Counted from the stretch's first letter, positions 1-8,945 are shown. The stretch is 64,000 nt of DNA from DASRHT01 sp035293765 (GCA_035293765.1 DATGMF010000090.1:1-64000), one strand, 5' to 3'. Made by a program: numbers and translations. Notes: generated from the letters alone by a model not told the origin.

Positions 1-328
1 CCCAGGCAGATGACCTGGTGGATAGACGGCAGGTGGACAGGTGGTAACATTTGTAGCCAAGCCGCCCTAATGATCGTACGGCTTGTTTTCATCCAAGAGC
101 AGTATCTTCGAGGTGATGTGGTGTCCGCTTGTGGGCACGGCTATGCAGGTGCTACAGCGCGTCAGGCCCCTCTGCGAGGGTGGCAGGCTCGGCAAAATTG
201 AGGTCCTCCTCTTTTCGGTTGGTTTAATAAGGAGAATGAAATGGTTTGCCTTTACGGAGGCAGGCCATTTTTTTATGTCTGGATGTGTGGCGATGCTCAT
301 CGATTTTCGTGTTGTTCTTCCTCTGTGA
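1..328. other. Left edge, no supported gene
   Basis: Several short overlapping reading frames cross this stretch on both strands, but none has a convincing ribosome binding site together with protein-like composition. One short plus-strand frame from about 241 has GGAGAATGAA in front of an ATG, but it would run through the terminator of the minus-strand neighbour and ends soon after, so it is not called. Confidence 0.5.
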
Positions 329-360
329 AAATAAAGGCTGAGATATTTCTCAGCCTTATT
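329..360 (-). terminator. Rho-independent terminator of the small NPQPLPP gene
   Basis: A 9-bp perfect stem (AAGGCTGAG at 334-342 with CTCAGCCTT at 349-357) and a 6-nt loop is followed on the minus strand by TTTATTTT. It lies about 30 bp past the stop of the minus-strand gene ending at 391 and would end its transcript. Confidence 0.75.
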
Positions 361-390
361 GATATTCCCGTCTATTTTATCTGACAATCA

Positions 391-666
391 TTAGCTTCTG
401 CCCGGAGGAAGTGGCTGAGGATTAAGCTCGACAGCGCGGCTCCCATGAAGAAGCGTTTGTCTCAGATGAGTCAAAGCTTTCGCATGCTCCTGTATTGCAT
501 CGACCAGGCCATCTACAAGCAAATGCTCGGCTATAGTGGTCCATCCGGGCCTATGAATGATAACGATCAGTTCATCGAAATCTGTAGTATCGCCCATGGT
601 TGCCAGTAATGTTCTGAGTTCCTTCATACGTGCTTCGAGGTGTGCTATGTTGTGTTCACTCTCCAT
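391..666 (-). CDS. Small protein with C-terminal NPQPLPP motif
   Basis: A 91-aa acidic, mostly helical protein of unknown function. The ATG at 666 is preceded by AAGGAGATCCTGCA on the minus strand, a strong Shine-Dalgarno at good distance. The body is an amphipathic helical region, and the last dozen residues form a proline-rich tail, VELNPQPLPPGRS. From memory, an LNPQPLPP tail recurs at the C-terminus of small proteins in actinobacteria and Ktedonobacteria; its role is unknown to me. A clear terminator follows, so the gene appears monocistronic. No signal peptide or membrane segment is seen. The call as a real gene is well supported by RBS plus terminator; the function is not known. Confidence 0.7.
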   Translation of the reverse strand: MESEHNIAHLEARMKELRTLLATMGDTTDFDELIVIIHRPGWTTIAEHLLVDGLVDAIQEHAKALTHLRQTLLHGSRAVELNPQPLPPGRS

Positions 667-990
667 TGCAGGATCTCCTTTTCAAATGTAGTATATGCAA
701 TAATATGTTCTACTATAGAATATACGGTTGCAGATTTATATTTTTGGGTATAATTGTTTTCAGGATGAGTTATCTGCCTGCATTGTTCTTCCTAATACTC
801 ATATTCCAAATTTCATTTCATCCATCGTTTCTCTTAAAGAATCAAATCTCATTGTAATGCATTTTAAAAATGTCGCACTTCAGAAAGAATTTTTTACACC
901 TACTGTAATGGCAAACTTTTGATCATGGCTATTATCAGCGATGGCTGATCAACGAGGCACAATTGGGCTCTCATTAAGGAGAATACACAC
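667..990. promoter_or_regulatory. Divergent AT-rich intergenic region
   Basis: About 320 bp separate the divergent small gene (minus) and the 386-aa gene (plus). The stretch is markedly AT-rich relative to its neighbours, as expected for back-to-back promoters. AAGGAG at 976-981 is the ribosome binding site of the plus-strand gene. I could not place a convincing -35/-10 pair, and the short frames that cross it look like chance. Confidence 0.45.
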
Positions 991-2151
991 ATGTCCGACC
1001 CAGGTTTCATGATTCCACTGAATCAGGACGACTACGACTTCAAAGCTCACACTATTCCAAACCGTAACATCTGTTCACCAGCCGATCCGCAAGCACAAGG
1101 CAATGCAGGTTGGTGGACCAATCAGAATATTCAACTGACCGTCGGAGGAATTGCCACGTCTACCGCAACTGTAGGGCAACAACATGTGATCCAGGTTGGC
1201 GTTCAAGGCTTGCCTGCGCAAGATGGTGACACCCCAACAGTTGTCCAGAACGTACAAGCGTGGGTATGTTATCCCAACACCGTTGCAGGGAGGGCAGATG
1301 CCAGTCTGGTTGTCCCGTCGATGCAGCCGCCGAACAAGTTCGCATCTTTCACAGATATGACGGAAAATGCGCCTATGGTGTTTGGCGGCGGCGACTATCA
1401 AGACACGGGAGGAGTCGGTTTCAAATGGCTCTCCCTCTCTTCCTGGACGCCGATTGCGGAAGACTTTCTTGATCAGAGCATGCGTGAGGGCCATTGCTGC
1501 ATCATCGCGAATGCAGCGGGATTCGCGGATGCAGAATTTGACAAGAGTTCGAATACGTGGGGTGGAGAGCAGGTGGGCGTGGTCATTGCCAACAACAACC
1601 AGCTCAATAATACTATTAATGTCTGCTCCAGTCTGTATCAAGGGCAACGCAACATTATGATCGTTAACGCACCAGTCGGTGGCATGATCAAAACAGGCTT
1701 GACGTTCCTCGCTGGTGCGCCTACGCATGTGACGCCGACGCGAATGGAGATAACAGTTACCCCAATTAACCAGCACGGCCAAATCAACCCGGCCCTTCTC
1801 AACATACTCTCCAGCGGACGGTATGCCGGACTACAGCTCAAGCCAGCGTCTTCGCCGCCGAAGTCGCTACGGCTTGTTCAGCATAAGCATCAGTGGCGCG
1901 GCTGGCTTGCCAAGATCATTCATGAAGCAGAAGAGATTCTTGAAGAGCTGATTGGGCTAGATGAACACCCCTTTGGTGGCGGGCACCGACTTAAATTGCA
2001 TGTACCACCGCATGGTCTGCAACCGCTCAGGGTGGAAATCGAGGTGGATCCAACGGAACCACTTGGTACGGTGCATGCTGTTGAGATCACGCAAACGAAC
2101 GCCAATGGCGCGCGTGGCGGCATCACCCTGGGCGTGGTTGTTCTTCCGTAA
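991..2151 (+). CDS. Hypothetical beta-rich protein (386 aa)
   Basis: Function not recognised. The ATG at 991 has AAGGAG nine bases upstream. The sequence lacks an N-terminal signal peptide or membrane helix and is rich in Gly, Asn, Thr and Val with alternating hydrophobic patterns, suggesting beta-sandwich domains. A CxxxP-type cysteine scatter (residues around 28, 93, 170-171 and 213) is present without a metal motif I know. Around residues 300-330 there is a charged helical insert (HKHQWRGWLAKIIHEAEEIL), then a final beta-type segment. It is followed by a strong hairpin terminator and flanked by unrelated genes, so it is probably transcribed alone. It may be a structural or surface-associated protein, but nothing in the sequence proves that. 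Confidence 0.75.
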   Translation: MSDPGFMIPLNQDDYDFKAHTIPNRNICSPADPQAQGNAGWWTNQNIQLTVGGIATSTATVGQQHVIQVGVQGLPAQDGDTPTVVQNVQAWVCYPNTVAGRADASLVVPSMQPPNKFASFTDMTENAPMVFGGGDYQDTGGVGFKWLSLSSWTPIAEDFLDQSMREGHCCIIANAAGFADAEFDKSSNTWGGEQVGVVIANNNQLNNTINVCSSLYQGQRNIMIVNAPVGGMIKTGLTFLAGAPTHVTPTRMEITVTPINQHGQINPALLNILSSGRYAGLQLKPASSPPKSLRLVQHKHQWRGWLAKIIHEAEEILEELIGLDEHPFGGGHRLKLHVPPHGLQPLRVEIEVDPTEPLGTVHAVEITQTNANGARGGITLGVVVLP

Positions 2152-2214
2152 CGTATACGTCAGATGCTTTGCTTTGACCCCCCTTGCTGCTGAGCATAGT
2201 TGCGCAGCGCGTTC

Positions 2215-2257
2215 ACTAAAAGAAGCTGATACATATGATGCATCAGCTTCTTTTAGT
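2215..2257. terminator. Bidirectional terminator between convergent genes
   Basis: A perfect 16-bp inverted repeat (ACTAAAAGAAGCTGAT at 2215-2230, complement at 2242-2257) with an 11-nt loop lies between the plus-strand unknown gene and the minus-strand glcF gene. TTATTTTGTT follows on the plus side. The A/T-rich outer stem lets it serve both directions. Confidence 0.85.
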
Positions 2258-2274
2258 TATTTTGTTCAACACCC

Positions 2275-3849
2275 TCATTTGTCGCGACGGCGACGTCCTG
2301 CGGCTAGCGCACCAATCAGTATACCGATGCCGATGCCAAATAGCAGCATCTGTTGTTGTTTCTGTTTAGATGCCACATTGCTGACTGACATGCTATATAA
2401 CCCGTTGGCCCGGTAGGCTTCGTCGAGCAGCTCTATAGGATGCTTGACCGTCATCTTCAGGCCGCGCTCACGGATACCCATTGCGATTTGCATCATACAG
2501 CCCGGGTTGCCAGTCGCGATGATACTCGCTCCAGTGGCGATGATGTTATTCATTTTGCGTTCCAGGAGTTCAGAAGCCATCTCCTGATTTGTGATGTTAT
2601 AAATACCTGCGCTGCCGCAACACCAGTCGGACTCTTTCAGATCGACCAGGGTGAGGCCAGGAATGGCTTTCAGGAGCTGGCGCGGCTGCTGTTTGATCTT
2701 TTGCCCGTGAACAAGGTGGCAGGCATCGTGATAGGCTACAGTCTGTTTGACTTCGCCCATGTCGCGATTCAATTCGATACTTGCCAGGAACTCGCTGATA
2801 TCCTTGACCTTCGCGCTAAAAGCTTTAGCCCGTTGCGCATAGATAGGATCGTCAAGGAGCAGGTGGGCGTACTCTTTGAGTGTTGAGCCGCAGCCTGCTG
2901 AGTTGATGATGATGGCGTCGCAGTCGTATTGCTCAAATACATCGATATTATGACGCGCTAACGCTCTGCCCTTTGCAGTCTCTCCGGCGTGAACATGCAG
3001 CGCTCCGCAGCAACCCTGCTGAGGTGGCGTGATAACCTCGCACCCATTCGCGGTTAGCACGCGGATGCTTGCTTCATTGACGTCACGAAAAACCTGGTCC
3101 ATCATGCAGCCGCTGATAAAGCCGACGCGGTAACGCCTGGGGCCGATAGCGGGTGTGATTTCTGGCAGCCGTTCGGGCATCAGCTCCCCGGTAGCAGCCT
3201 CCATCAGAGCTTCGGGGACCAGAAGTTTGCCCTGAAATGGCGTCGGAAGATTGTTGATAAGGTCCAGCACCCCTGTCCGATGAGCAAGCGCCTGTAATCC
3301 GCTGCGTTGATAGAGCTTCAAGCCCGCGAAAACCAGCGAGGTGACCAGGCGCGAAGGTAACATCAGGTCGAAGAAAAAGCGGCGCAATAGATCCGTGGCG
3401 ATAGTATTGATTGTGGGTTGGGTTTCGGTGAGCGATGCCGTGGTGACGGCGCGCTGTTTGTCGGTGGCGAGCTGCTCCGTCGGCGCTGAGAGCTGGATCT
3501 GCTCGCGTGCAGCTTCGATTAGCTTGCCAAATTGCACACCGGATGGGCAGGCGGTTTCGCAGGCTCGACAGCCAACGCAACAATACATGTGCTCGATGAA
3601 GTCTTCAGAAATCTCAAGGCGCCCTTCAGCTACTGCCTGCATCTGATAAATACGTCCGCGTGGCGAGTCCATCTCTACACCCAGGACGGCATAAGTGGGG
3701 CAGGTGGGGAGGCAGAAGCCGCAGTGGATGCACTGGCGCATGAGATCATAGGTATGGGTGTGACGTTGCAATGGGCCGCGTGTGGGAGCGACGATCCCGG
3801 GCGCTAATGCTTGTGAGTGTCTGGACTCGGAAGACATATCAACCTCCAT
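2275..3849 (-). CDS. glcF: Glycolate oxidase iron-sulfur subunit GlcF with membrane tail
   Basis: This is the electron-transfer subunit that takes electrons from the flavin subunits GlcD/GlcE. Two 4Fe-4S motifs are visible near the N-terminus, CIHCGFCLPTCP and CCVGCRACETACPSG, followed by two CCG (cysteine-rich, heterodisulfide-reductase-type) domains with GCCGALH and WCCGSAG. At 524 aa it is clearly longer than typical GlcF (about 410-440 aa). The extra C-terminus holds one hydrophobic helix (LLFGIGIGILIGALAAG) followed by RRRRDK, a likely membrane anchor. The start ATG overlaps the stop of the upstream methyltransferase by one base (TGATG), so the two are translationally coupled. It is the last gene of the glcD-glcE-methyltransferase-glcF operon. 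Confidence 0.93.
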   Translation of the reverse strand: MEVDMSSESRHSQALAPGIVAPTRGPLQRHTHTYDLMRQCIHCGFCLPTCPTYAVLGVEMDSPRGRIYQMQAVAEGRLEISEDFIEHMYCCVGCRACETACPSGVQFGKLIEAAREQIQLSAPTEQLATDKQRAVTTASLTETQPTINTIATDLLRRFFFDLMLPSRLVTSLVFAGLKLYQRSGLQALAHRTGVLDLINNLPTPFQGKLLVPEALMEAATGELMPERLPEITPAIGPRRYRVGFISGCMMDQVFRDVNEASIRVLTANGCEVITPPQQGCCGALHVHAGETAKGRALARHNIDVFEQYDCDAIIINSAGCGSTLKEYAHLLLDDPIYAQRAKAFSAKVKDISEFLASIELNRDMGEVKQTVAYHDACHLVHGQKIKQQPRQLLKAIPGLTLVDLKESDWCCGSAGIYNITNQEMASELLERKMNNIIATGASIIATGNPGCMMQIAMGIRERGLKMTVKHPIELLDEAYRANGLYSMSVSNVASKQKQQQMLLFGIGIGILIGALAAGRRRRDK

Positions 3850-4946
3850 CAGTGTGTATGGTTATCTCGAAGAGAGAATGGCCGCGCTGCAAAAACAGTC
3901 ACTTCCTGCCGGTTATGAAAAAGCTGACGAGCCTGCACAGTTCCGTATCGCTTGCTTAGTATGGATATTGCCTCCTTCAAGGTCGCCAAAGGATTGATTG
4001 TGCCAGTTGCATGCGGCAACTTGAGCGTGCTGATGATAAAGCCGTCTGGACGTAAGCAGCGGGAGGCTTTTACCAGTAAACGCGCTGCCTCGCGTGCATC
4101 CATCCGCATATCATTGACAATTATAGCAAATCGGCTATGTTTGTGCAGGGCCTCCTCAAGATAGCCCTCTGCATAGCCGTAATAATGTTGCAGGCGTTTA
4201 TGCTTTGCCAGGCGCGGATCGAGATGGGCCGGGTCCACCGCTACGACCTGCAACCCTGCATCAAGCAGCAGGCGTGTCCAGCCTCCAGGAGCCGCACCCA
4301 GGTCAAGAGCATGTCCCTGGGCAGGAAGCTCAACAGCGAATGTTTCCAGCGCCTCCAGCAGCTTGAATTCTGCCCGACTGATCTGCTCGGGCGTCTGCGC
4401 GTAATGGCGAGCTCCGCCGGGCCAGCTACTCAGATTCGCTTCAGCAGGCGAGATGCCAAGATAGCTTTTATGGCTTGTGCAGAGGATCGAGATGATAATC
4501 TGGGGCTTTTTGATCGATTCTATTGCCCCGGTCTCCTCCGTAAAAGCTTCTGCCAGAGCCTGATTCAATTTGCCTGCGCTATATGGGCGCTTGTCCGCGT
4601 TTTTATCAGTCTGAGCAAAGCGCGACTGTACTGCGAAGCGTACGCCGCGTTCGAGCATGGCAAAGGATGGCAGTGCGGCGATTGCCATTGCCATCGTGCC
4701 GATATCTTGCTCATCGTTATGCAGGGTAATAACTGTTTGTACAGGGGCAAGATGACGCACAAAAACTGGTCGTTCTTTTGCGGCTTTTTGCATCAAAACG
4801 GGAATATCAGCAGCGCTGCCCAGCATGAGTCCCGGTATGATTTCCTCAATGCGCATGAATTGTTTATCCAGACGCTCTATCTCAGCCAGTGCAGCCTGGG
4901 AAAATTCAGGTTGCGCTGTTACAATGATCATATGTTCTCTGCTCAC
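3849..4946 (-). CDS. RlmM-like 23S rRNA ribose 2'-O-methyltransferase
   Basis: A SAM-dependent RNA methyltransferase of the FtsJ/RrmJ fold. At 365 aa it matches the length of E. coli RlmM, which modifies C2498 of 23S rRNA. The N-terminal half (about 1-180) resembles the THUMP-type RNA-binding part. The catalytic half starts with the SAM motif ALDLGAAPGGWTRLL, continues with VVAVDP and IIVNDMRMD, and ends with a lysine-containing ISTLKLP strand, as expected for the K-D-K-E type 2'-O-methyltransferases. It sits inside the glycolate oxidase operon: its start overlaps the glcE stop by 4 bp (ATGA) and its stop overlaps the glcF start. The rRNA target is an inference from family and length. Confidence 0.82.
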   Translation of the reverse strand: MSREHMIIVTAQPEFSQAALAEIERLDKQFMRIEEIIPGLMLGSAADIPVLMQKAAKERPVFVRHLAPVQTVITLHNDEQDIGTMAMAIAALPSFAMLERGVRFAVQSRFAQTDKNADKRPYSAGKLNQALAEAFTEETGAIESIKKPQIIISILCTSHKSYLGISPAEANLSSWPGGARHYAQTPEQISRAEFKLLEALETFAVELPAQGHALDLGAAPGGWTRLLLDAGLQVVAVDPAHLDPRLAKHKRLQHYYGYAEGYLEEALHKHSRFAIIVNDMRMDAREAARLLVKASRCLRPDGFIISTLKLPHATGTINPLATLKEAISILSKRYGTVQARQLFHNRQEVTVFAARPFSLRDNHTH

Positions 4947-6277
4947 AAACCTCCCAGAAACCGCCCTTTCACAAAAGTTCCCTTTGGATCAAACTGCTGT
5001 TTTAAGCGCTGCATCATAGGGAAATCCGCCCCAGGCTCACCCCAGACGCTGATGCGGCGTTTGAGATCGGCGGGACAGCACTCCACTACCAGGCTCCCTT
5101 TTGCCTCCTGTGCGTAGAGGCGCAATTCAGCTATCGCTGCTACTACGCGTTGTCCAGCGTCTCCAGGGCGCAGCTCAATGTAAAGAATGCCGTTGCCTGC
5201 ATGAGCTACAATGGCAGTTTCAAGTTTATGGCGTCGGCAAACCTGCTCAACATGCTGGAGATATGGTGCTATCTGAGATACCAGTATGGCGACTTTGCAG
5301 GTCAGCGTACCCTGCATGTGCTCACGTACAACGCGCCAGAAACGTTCCTGCTCCTCTCCTGCCAGATCTTCGCCCATAAGAGCATTATACTTGCGCGCCA
5401 TCAGACGTGCCTCGTTCAACTGGCGATCAATGGAGGCGAGGCTACCTTCGAAATTAACTGCCAACGTATAACCGTTGCTCGGAAGATTCAGACCAAAGAA
5501 GTCCGTCATATCGCTGGCAGCTCCGGCATCGATCAATTCTAACGCGGCAGGCGTCAGCAGAGAGCCGCGGATAGCCGTAACTGTTTGCATGGCGTCAGAC
5601 GCGTTGGTGTAGGTGAGCAGGAGCGTCCGTTCGGCAGCCGGGAGAGGATGAAGCTTGAAATTGGCTTCAACAATAATGCCCAGCGTTCCTAGCGAGCCGA
5701 TGTAGAGTTTGTTGAGATCGTATCCGGCGACATTCTTGACGACGCGACCGCCGCTGCGCGAGATTTCACCATTAGCCTGCACTACCCGTAGACCGATAAC
5801 CAGATCGCGCGCGGTACCATAGCGTAGACGTTTTGGGCCGCTGACATTTGAGGCCAGCAGGCCGCCAATCGTAGCCTGTTGCGCATTTGGCGGGTCCAGA
5901 GCTAATCGCTGGCCTTTGGTAACCAGGCGGGCTTGTAAATCGGCTAAGGTGATGCCTGCCTCAACGTGACAGGTAAGGTCGGGACTTTCGTGCTCTAGTA
6001 GCGCAGTTAATTTACGCGTTTCGATTAATACATCAATGCGCTCTGGCAGGCCGCCCAGGTTCGTTGAGGAGCCGCCACCGCGCACCGCCACTGTGAGATG
6101 ATACTCATCGGCCAGGGCAACGACATGTGCAAGGTCGTCGATGGTAGAGGGGGTGACCAGCAGACGGGGTAAGACACCGTCTATCGTGTAATCGCGTAAA
6201 ACACCCGTATCTATCACTATCGAAGCTGCCGGGACATGATTTTGCAACAATGTGACCAGTGCTTCAATCTCACCCAT
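4943..6277 (-). CDS. glcE: Glycolate oxidase FAD-binding subunit GlcE
   Basis: This is the smaller FAD-linked subunit (444 aa) of the three-part glycolate oxidase, which oxidises glycolate to glyoxylate. An FAD_binding_4 (PCMH-type) domain spans about residues 35-210, with RGGGSSTNLGGLPERIDVL in the nucleotide-binding loop and NVAGYDLNKLYIGSLGTLG near its end. A C-terminal FAD-oxidase-type domain follows. The start ATG has GGAG eight bases upstream. It is 20 bp downstream of glcD and overlaps the following methyltransferase by 4 bp, so it is part of one operon. The short 240-residue FAD core plus position distinguishes it from the longer GlcD. Confidence 0.9.
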   Translation of the reverse strand: MGEIEALVTLLQNHVPAASIVIDTGVLRDYTIDGVLPRLLVTPSTIDDLAHVVALADEYHLTVAVRGGGSSTNLGGLPERIDVLIETRKLTALLEHESPDLTCHVEAGITLADLQARLVTKGQRLALDPPNAQQATIGGLLASNVSGPKRLRYGTARDLVIGLRVVQANGEISRSGGRVVKNVAGYDLNKLYIGSLGTLGIIVEANFKLHPLPAAERTLLLTYTNASDAMQTVTAIRGSLLTPAALELIDAGAASDMTDFFGLNLPSNGYTLAVNFEGSLASIDRQLNEARLMARKYNALMGEDLAGEEQERFWRVVREHMQGTLTCKVAILVSQIAPYLQHVEQVCRRHKLETAIVAHAGNGILYIELRPGDAGQRVVAAIAELRLYAQEAKGSLVVECCPADLKRRISVWGEPGADFPMMQRLKQQFDPKGTFVKGRFLGGL

Positions 6278-6297
6278 TGTACAAACTCCAAATATTG

Positions 6298-7767
6298 TTA
6301 CAGTTGTTTGATATCAGCGCAGCGTCCAGGCAGGGGAAAGAGTTTCCCAGGATTAAAGAGTTCCCGGGGGTTCCAGGCTTTGCGTACCTGTTGCATGATG
6401 CGCAGGTCAACTTCGTTAAAAATCAGTGCCATCTCCGCCTGCTTTTCTACGCCGATCCCATGTTCGCCTGTAATCGAGCCGCCGACCTCTGCGCAAACCT
6501 GAAGGATTTCGTGACCCGCCTGCCGGACGCGCTCGACCTCGCCGGGAATTTGTGAGTCAAAAAGGATCAGGGGATGGAGGTTGCCATCGCCCGCGTGAAA
6601 GACATTGCCCACCTTGAGGTTGTAGTGAGCGCAAATCTCGCTTACGCGGCGCAATACGTAGGGGAGCCGCGTGCGTGGTACAACGCCGTCCTGTACATAA
6701 AATTCGGGGCTGATTCGCCCTACCGCGCCGAAAGCATTTTTGCGTCCGGCCCAGAGCAACTGGCGCTCCGTCTCGTCGGCGGCAATGCGCACCACCCGCG
6801 CATGATGCTTGTTACAGACGGTTACGATCTGTTCAATCTGTTCTGCTACCGCCTCGCGCATGCCCTCTGCCTCTATCAACAGGACCGCCGCCGCATCCAT
6901 CGGGTAACCTGCGTGGGTATCAGCCTCCACCGCTTGCAGGATCATCTGGTCCATCATCTCGATAGCGGCAGGAATAACGCCATTGGCGATGATCTCGGAA
7001 ACGGTATTTGAGGCGTCGTCCATCTCATCGAAGACCGCGATCATCGTCTTAACCGTCTCCGGCAGGTGAACGATGCGGACAATGATTTTAGTGACGATAC
7101 AGAGCGTGCCCTCGGAGCCGGTCAGTAGGCCGGTCAGGTCGTAGCCGGGGGTATCCATCGCCGGACCGCCGACCTCGATAATCTCCCCCTCGGGTGTGAC
7201 AATCTCAAGGCCCAGCACATGGTTGGTTGTGACGCCTGAGAGCAGCGTATGCGGCCCGCCCGCGTTTTCTCCCACGTTGCCGCCAATCGTGCAGGATCGC
7301 TGGCTACTGGGATCGGGCACGTAGTAGAAGCCTTTAGGGTTAAGGGCTGTACTCAGGTGGAGGTTGACCAGACCCGGTTGAATCGCGGCGTAGAGGTTCT
7401 CGTAATCAACTTCTAGAATGCGATTCATGCGGGTGAAGACGATAACAATGCCGCCATAAATCGGGATTGCTCCGCCACTCAGTCCTGTGCCGGCGCCACG
7501 CGGCACCACCGGAACATGGTAGCGAGCGGCTATTTTGACGATCTCTGCTATCTCCTGGCTGGTCGCTGGCAGTACGACGATATCGGGTTTGCCACGATCA
7601 ATTGAGGCATCGTACTCGTATAGTGTGAGATCATACGATGAGTGCAGCACGTAACGGGCGCCAAGTAACTGCACCAAAGCGCGTACTACTTCAACTTTTT
7701 TAGCTGAGGTCATACGCTCATACGCCGGGGCGCTTGTGAGTGGAGGATGTTCTGTGATGCTCATCAT
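6298..7767 (-). CDS. glcD: Glycolate oxidase catalytic subunit GlcD
   Basis: A 489-aa FAD-linked 2-hydroxy acid dehydrogenase, first gene of the glc operon. The FAD_binding_4 domain (about residues 55-235) has the typical PVVPRGAGTGLSGGAIP loop and SQRSCTIGGNVGENAGG. The FAD-oxidase C-terminal domain carries GNVFHAGDGNLHP and ends with EHGIGVEKQ and NPRELFNPGKLFP, all typical of GlcD. D-lactate dehydrogenases are close relatives, but linkage to GlcE and GlcF favours glycolate oxidase. Products feed the glyoxylate pathway; electrons go to the membrane chain through GlcF. Confidence 0.93.
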   Translation of the reverse strand: MMSITEHPPLTSAPAYERMTSAKKVEVVRALVQLLGARYVLHSSYDLTLYEYDASIDRGKPDIVVLPATSQEIAEIVKIAARYHVPVVPRGAGTGLSGGAIPIYGGIVIVFTRMNRILEVDYENLYAAIQPGLVNLHLSTALNPKGFYYVPDPSSQRSCTIGGNVGENAGGPHTLLSGVTTNHVLGLEIVTPEGEIIEVGGPAMDTPGYDLTGLLTGSEGTLCIVTKIIVRIVHLPETVKTMIAVFDEMDDASNTVSEIIANGVIPAAIEMMDQMILQAVEADTHAGYPMDAAAVLLIEAEGMREAVAEQIEQIVTVCNKHHARVVRIAADETERQLLWAGRKNAFGAVGRISPEFYVQDGVVPRTRLPYVLRRVSEICAHYNLKVGNVFHAGDGNLHPLILFDSQIPGEVERVRQAGHEILQVCAEVGGSITGEHGIGVEKQAEMALIFNEVDLRIMQQVRKAWNPRELFNPGKLFPLPGRCADIKQL

Positions 7768-7846
7768 CGTACCCTTCTGCTCGATTGTGCCATGCTGGCT
7801 AACAAATAATCCTGGTCAATGCTTGCAGACAAGCCGTATTGATAAC

Positions 7847-7876
7847 ATTGTATGTATCCACATGATACCATGCAAT
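7847..7876 (-). promoter_or_regulatory. glcD promoter with overlapping palindrome
   Basis: On the minus strand TTGCAT (7875-7870) and TACAAT (7852-7847) are spaced by 17 bp, a good sigma-70-type promoter about 80 bp upstream of glcD. The two boxes lie within an inverted repeat (ATTGTATGTATC at 7847-7858 against GATACCATGCAAT at 7864-7876, with one bulge and one mismatch). A dimeric regulator, for example a GntR/GlcC-type activator or repressor, could bind here. No such regulator gene is adjacent. Confidence 0.55.
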
Positions 7877-7906
7877 CATACGCTTGTGAAGGATAAGGAT
7901 CGCTTA

Positions 7907-8854
7907 TTAGCCCGTCTCCTTTTTTCGCTTTATCAAGAGCCGTCTCCAAAAAAGTAGCAGCAGAGGCAGCACGACCGCCCCCGTTGTGAGCAGAATTTTT
8001 TGGGGAATGTTCCCAGTATCATTCGCTGGTGGCGCTACGACCGTGGGCGCAGGGGGGATGAGCTGCGTGAGGGGCGTAGCGGTAGGGGCGGGCAATTGTA
8101 AAGCCGTCCAGGTCGGTTGCGTGCCATTCACCACTGCGGGTTGGTTTGTTCCATCTGATATATTGTTGGTTGTAGTTTTACTCGTCTTCCCCTTAGTACT
8201 TGTTTTGGTGGGTTGCTTGATAGTTTTCTGGTGAGGTCGCGGAGTAGGGGTAGGGATGTTGGTATCATTGCTGGCGTCAATGGTGGGCTGGCTGGTAATT
8301 TGCCAGTTCTTGCCGCCATCCGGGACGCGAGCGAATGATTGGTCTTCTCCCAGCGATGGAACCGTGATCTGGTCAATAATGACCCCGGCAATAAGCAGAC
8401 GCAGGGTTGGCGTCTCTGTATTGGAGAATAACTGTGAGCTATGGGGAAAAACGACGAGAAAAGCATGGGGAGCAATGGCTGCGCCAAATGGAAAATAGAA
8501 CGGCTGGCTATTGGGTCCACTATCGAGGATGGTATGGACCGAGAAAAGATCAAACGGCTGAGCCTGGGGATTGTAGATCTCGACCCACATATCAGTATTT
8601 GGCGGGGGGGTTCCGGCATCGGAGCAGCCCCAGAGCGAGCGGGAAGTCGGGAGCACCTCGTTGATTGAGAGCAGGCCCTGGACAGGGGGAGGCTGTGCCA
8701 GAGAGCCTGAAACTGCCGGAGGGGTGAGTGGAGCGCAACCATGCTTCGACGTTGCGAAGACGTGAGAAATGGTCACGCTCAAGACAAGGAAAACAAGACA
8801 TAACACTACCAGAAACCTCACATGCCACCTCTTAACTTTATTGCGAATTTTCAT
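7907..8854 (-). CDS. Secreted lamin-tail-domain protein with C-terminal anchor
   Basis: A 315-aa exported protein. The N-terminus has a basic start and a long hydrophobic segment (residues 14-33), then a cleavage-like region after HVFATS. Residues about 60-195 resemble a lamin-tail domain (LTD), with INEVLP, the DMWVEIYNP turn, IAPHAFLVVFP and FARVPDGGKNW. A Thr/Pro/Lys-rich linker follows, then one C-terminal transmembrane helix (TTGAVVLPLLLLFWRRLL) and a basic tail. The protein is therefore probably anchored on the outer face of the cytoplasmic membrane. LTDs occur in bacterial extracellular nucleases and surface proteins; here no catalytic domain is fused, so a structural or binding role is more likely. 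Confidence 0.8.
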   Translation of the reverse strand: MKIRNKVKRWHVRFLVVLCLVFLVLSVTISHVFATSKHGCAPLTPPAVSGSLAQPPPVQGLLSINEVLPTSRSLWGCSDAGTPPPNTDMWVEIYNPQAQPFDLFSVHTILDSGPNSQPFYFPFGAAIAPHAFLVVFPHSSQLFSNTETPTLRLLIAGVIIDQITVPSLGEDQSFARVPDGGKNWQITSQPTIDASNDTNIPTPTPRPHQKTIKQPTKTSTKGKTSKTTTNNISDGTNQPAVVNGTQPTWTALQLPAPTATPLTQLIPPAPTVVAPPANDTGNIPQKILLTTGAVVLPLLLLFWRRLLIKRKKETG

Positions 8855-8945
8855 ACATCGATCTTGTCAGATCGCGACCAGCTCATGGTGTTTCGCCTGA
8901 CACTTCCTGGGCTAGCGTTTGAAGTTTGCAGGCGAATATGTTGTA

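Noticed and set aside
1075..1782. 235-aa minus-strand frame
   Set aside because: Antisense to the 386-aa gene that has a good RBS and terminator; Arg/His/Cys-rich shadow composition.
4137..5117. 326-aa plus-strand frame
   Set aside because: It lies antisense to the methyltransferase and glcE genes, whose products have clear motifs; its own composition (many Cys/Arg, no domain) is that of a shadow frame.
7764..7949. 61-aa minus-strand frame upstream of glcD
   Set aside because: It spans the glcD promoter and palindrome and has no RBS or recognisable protein character.
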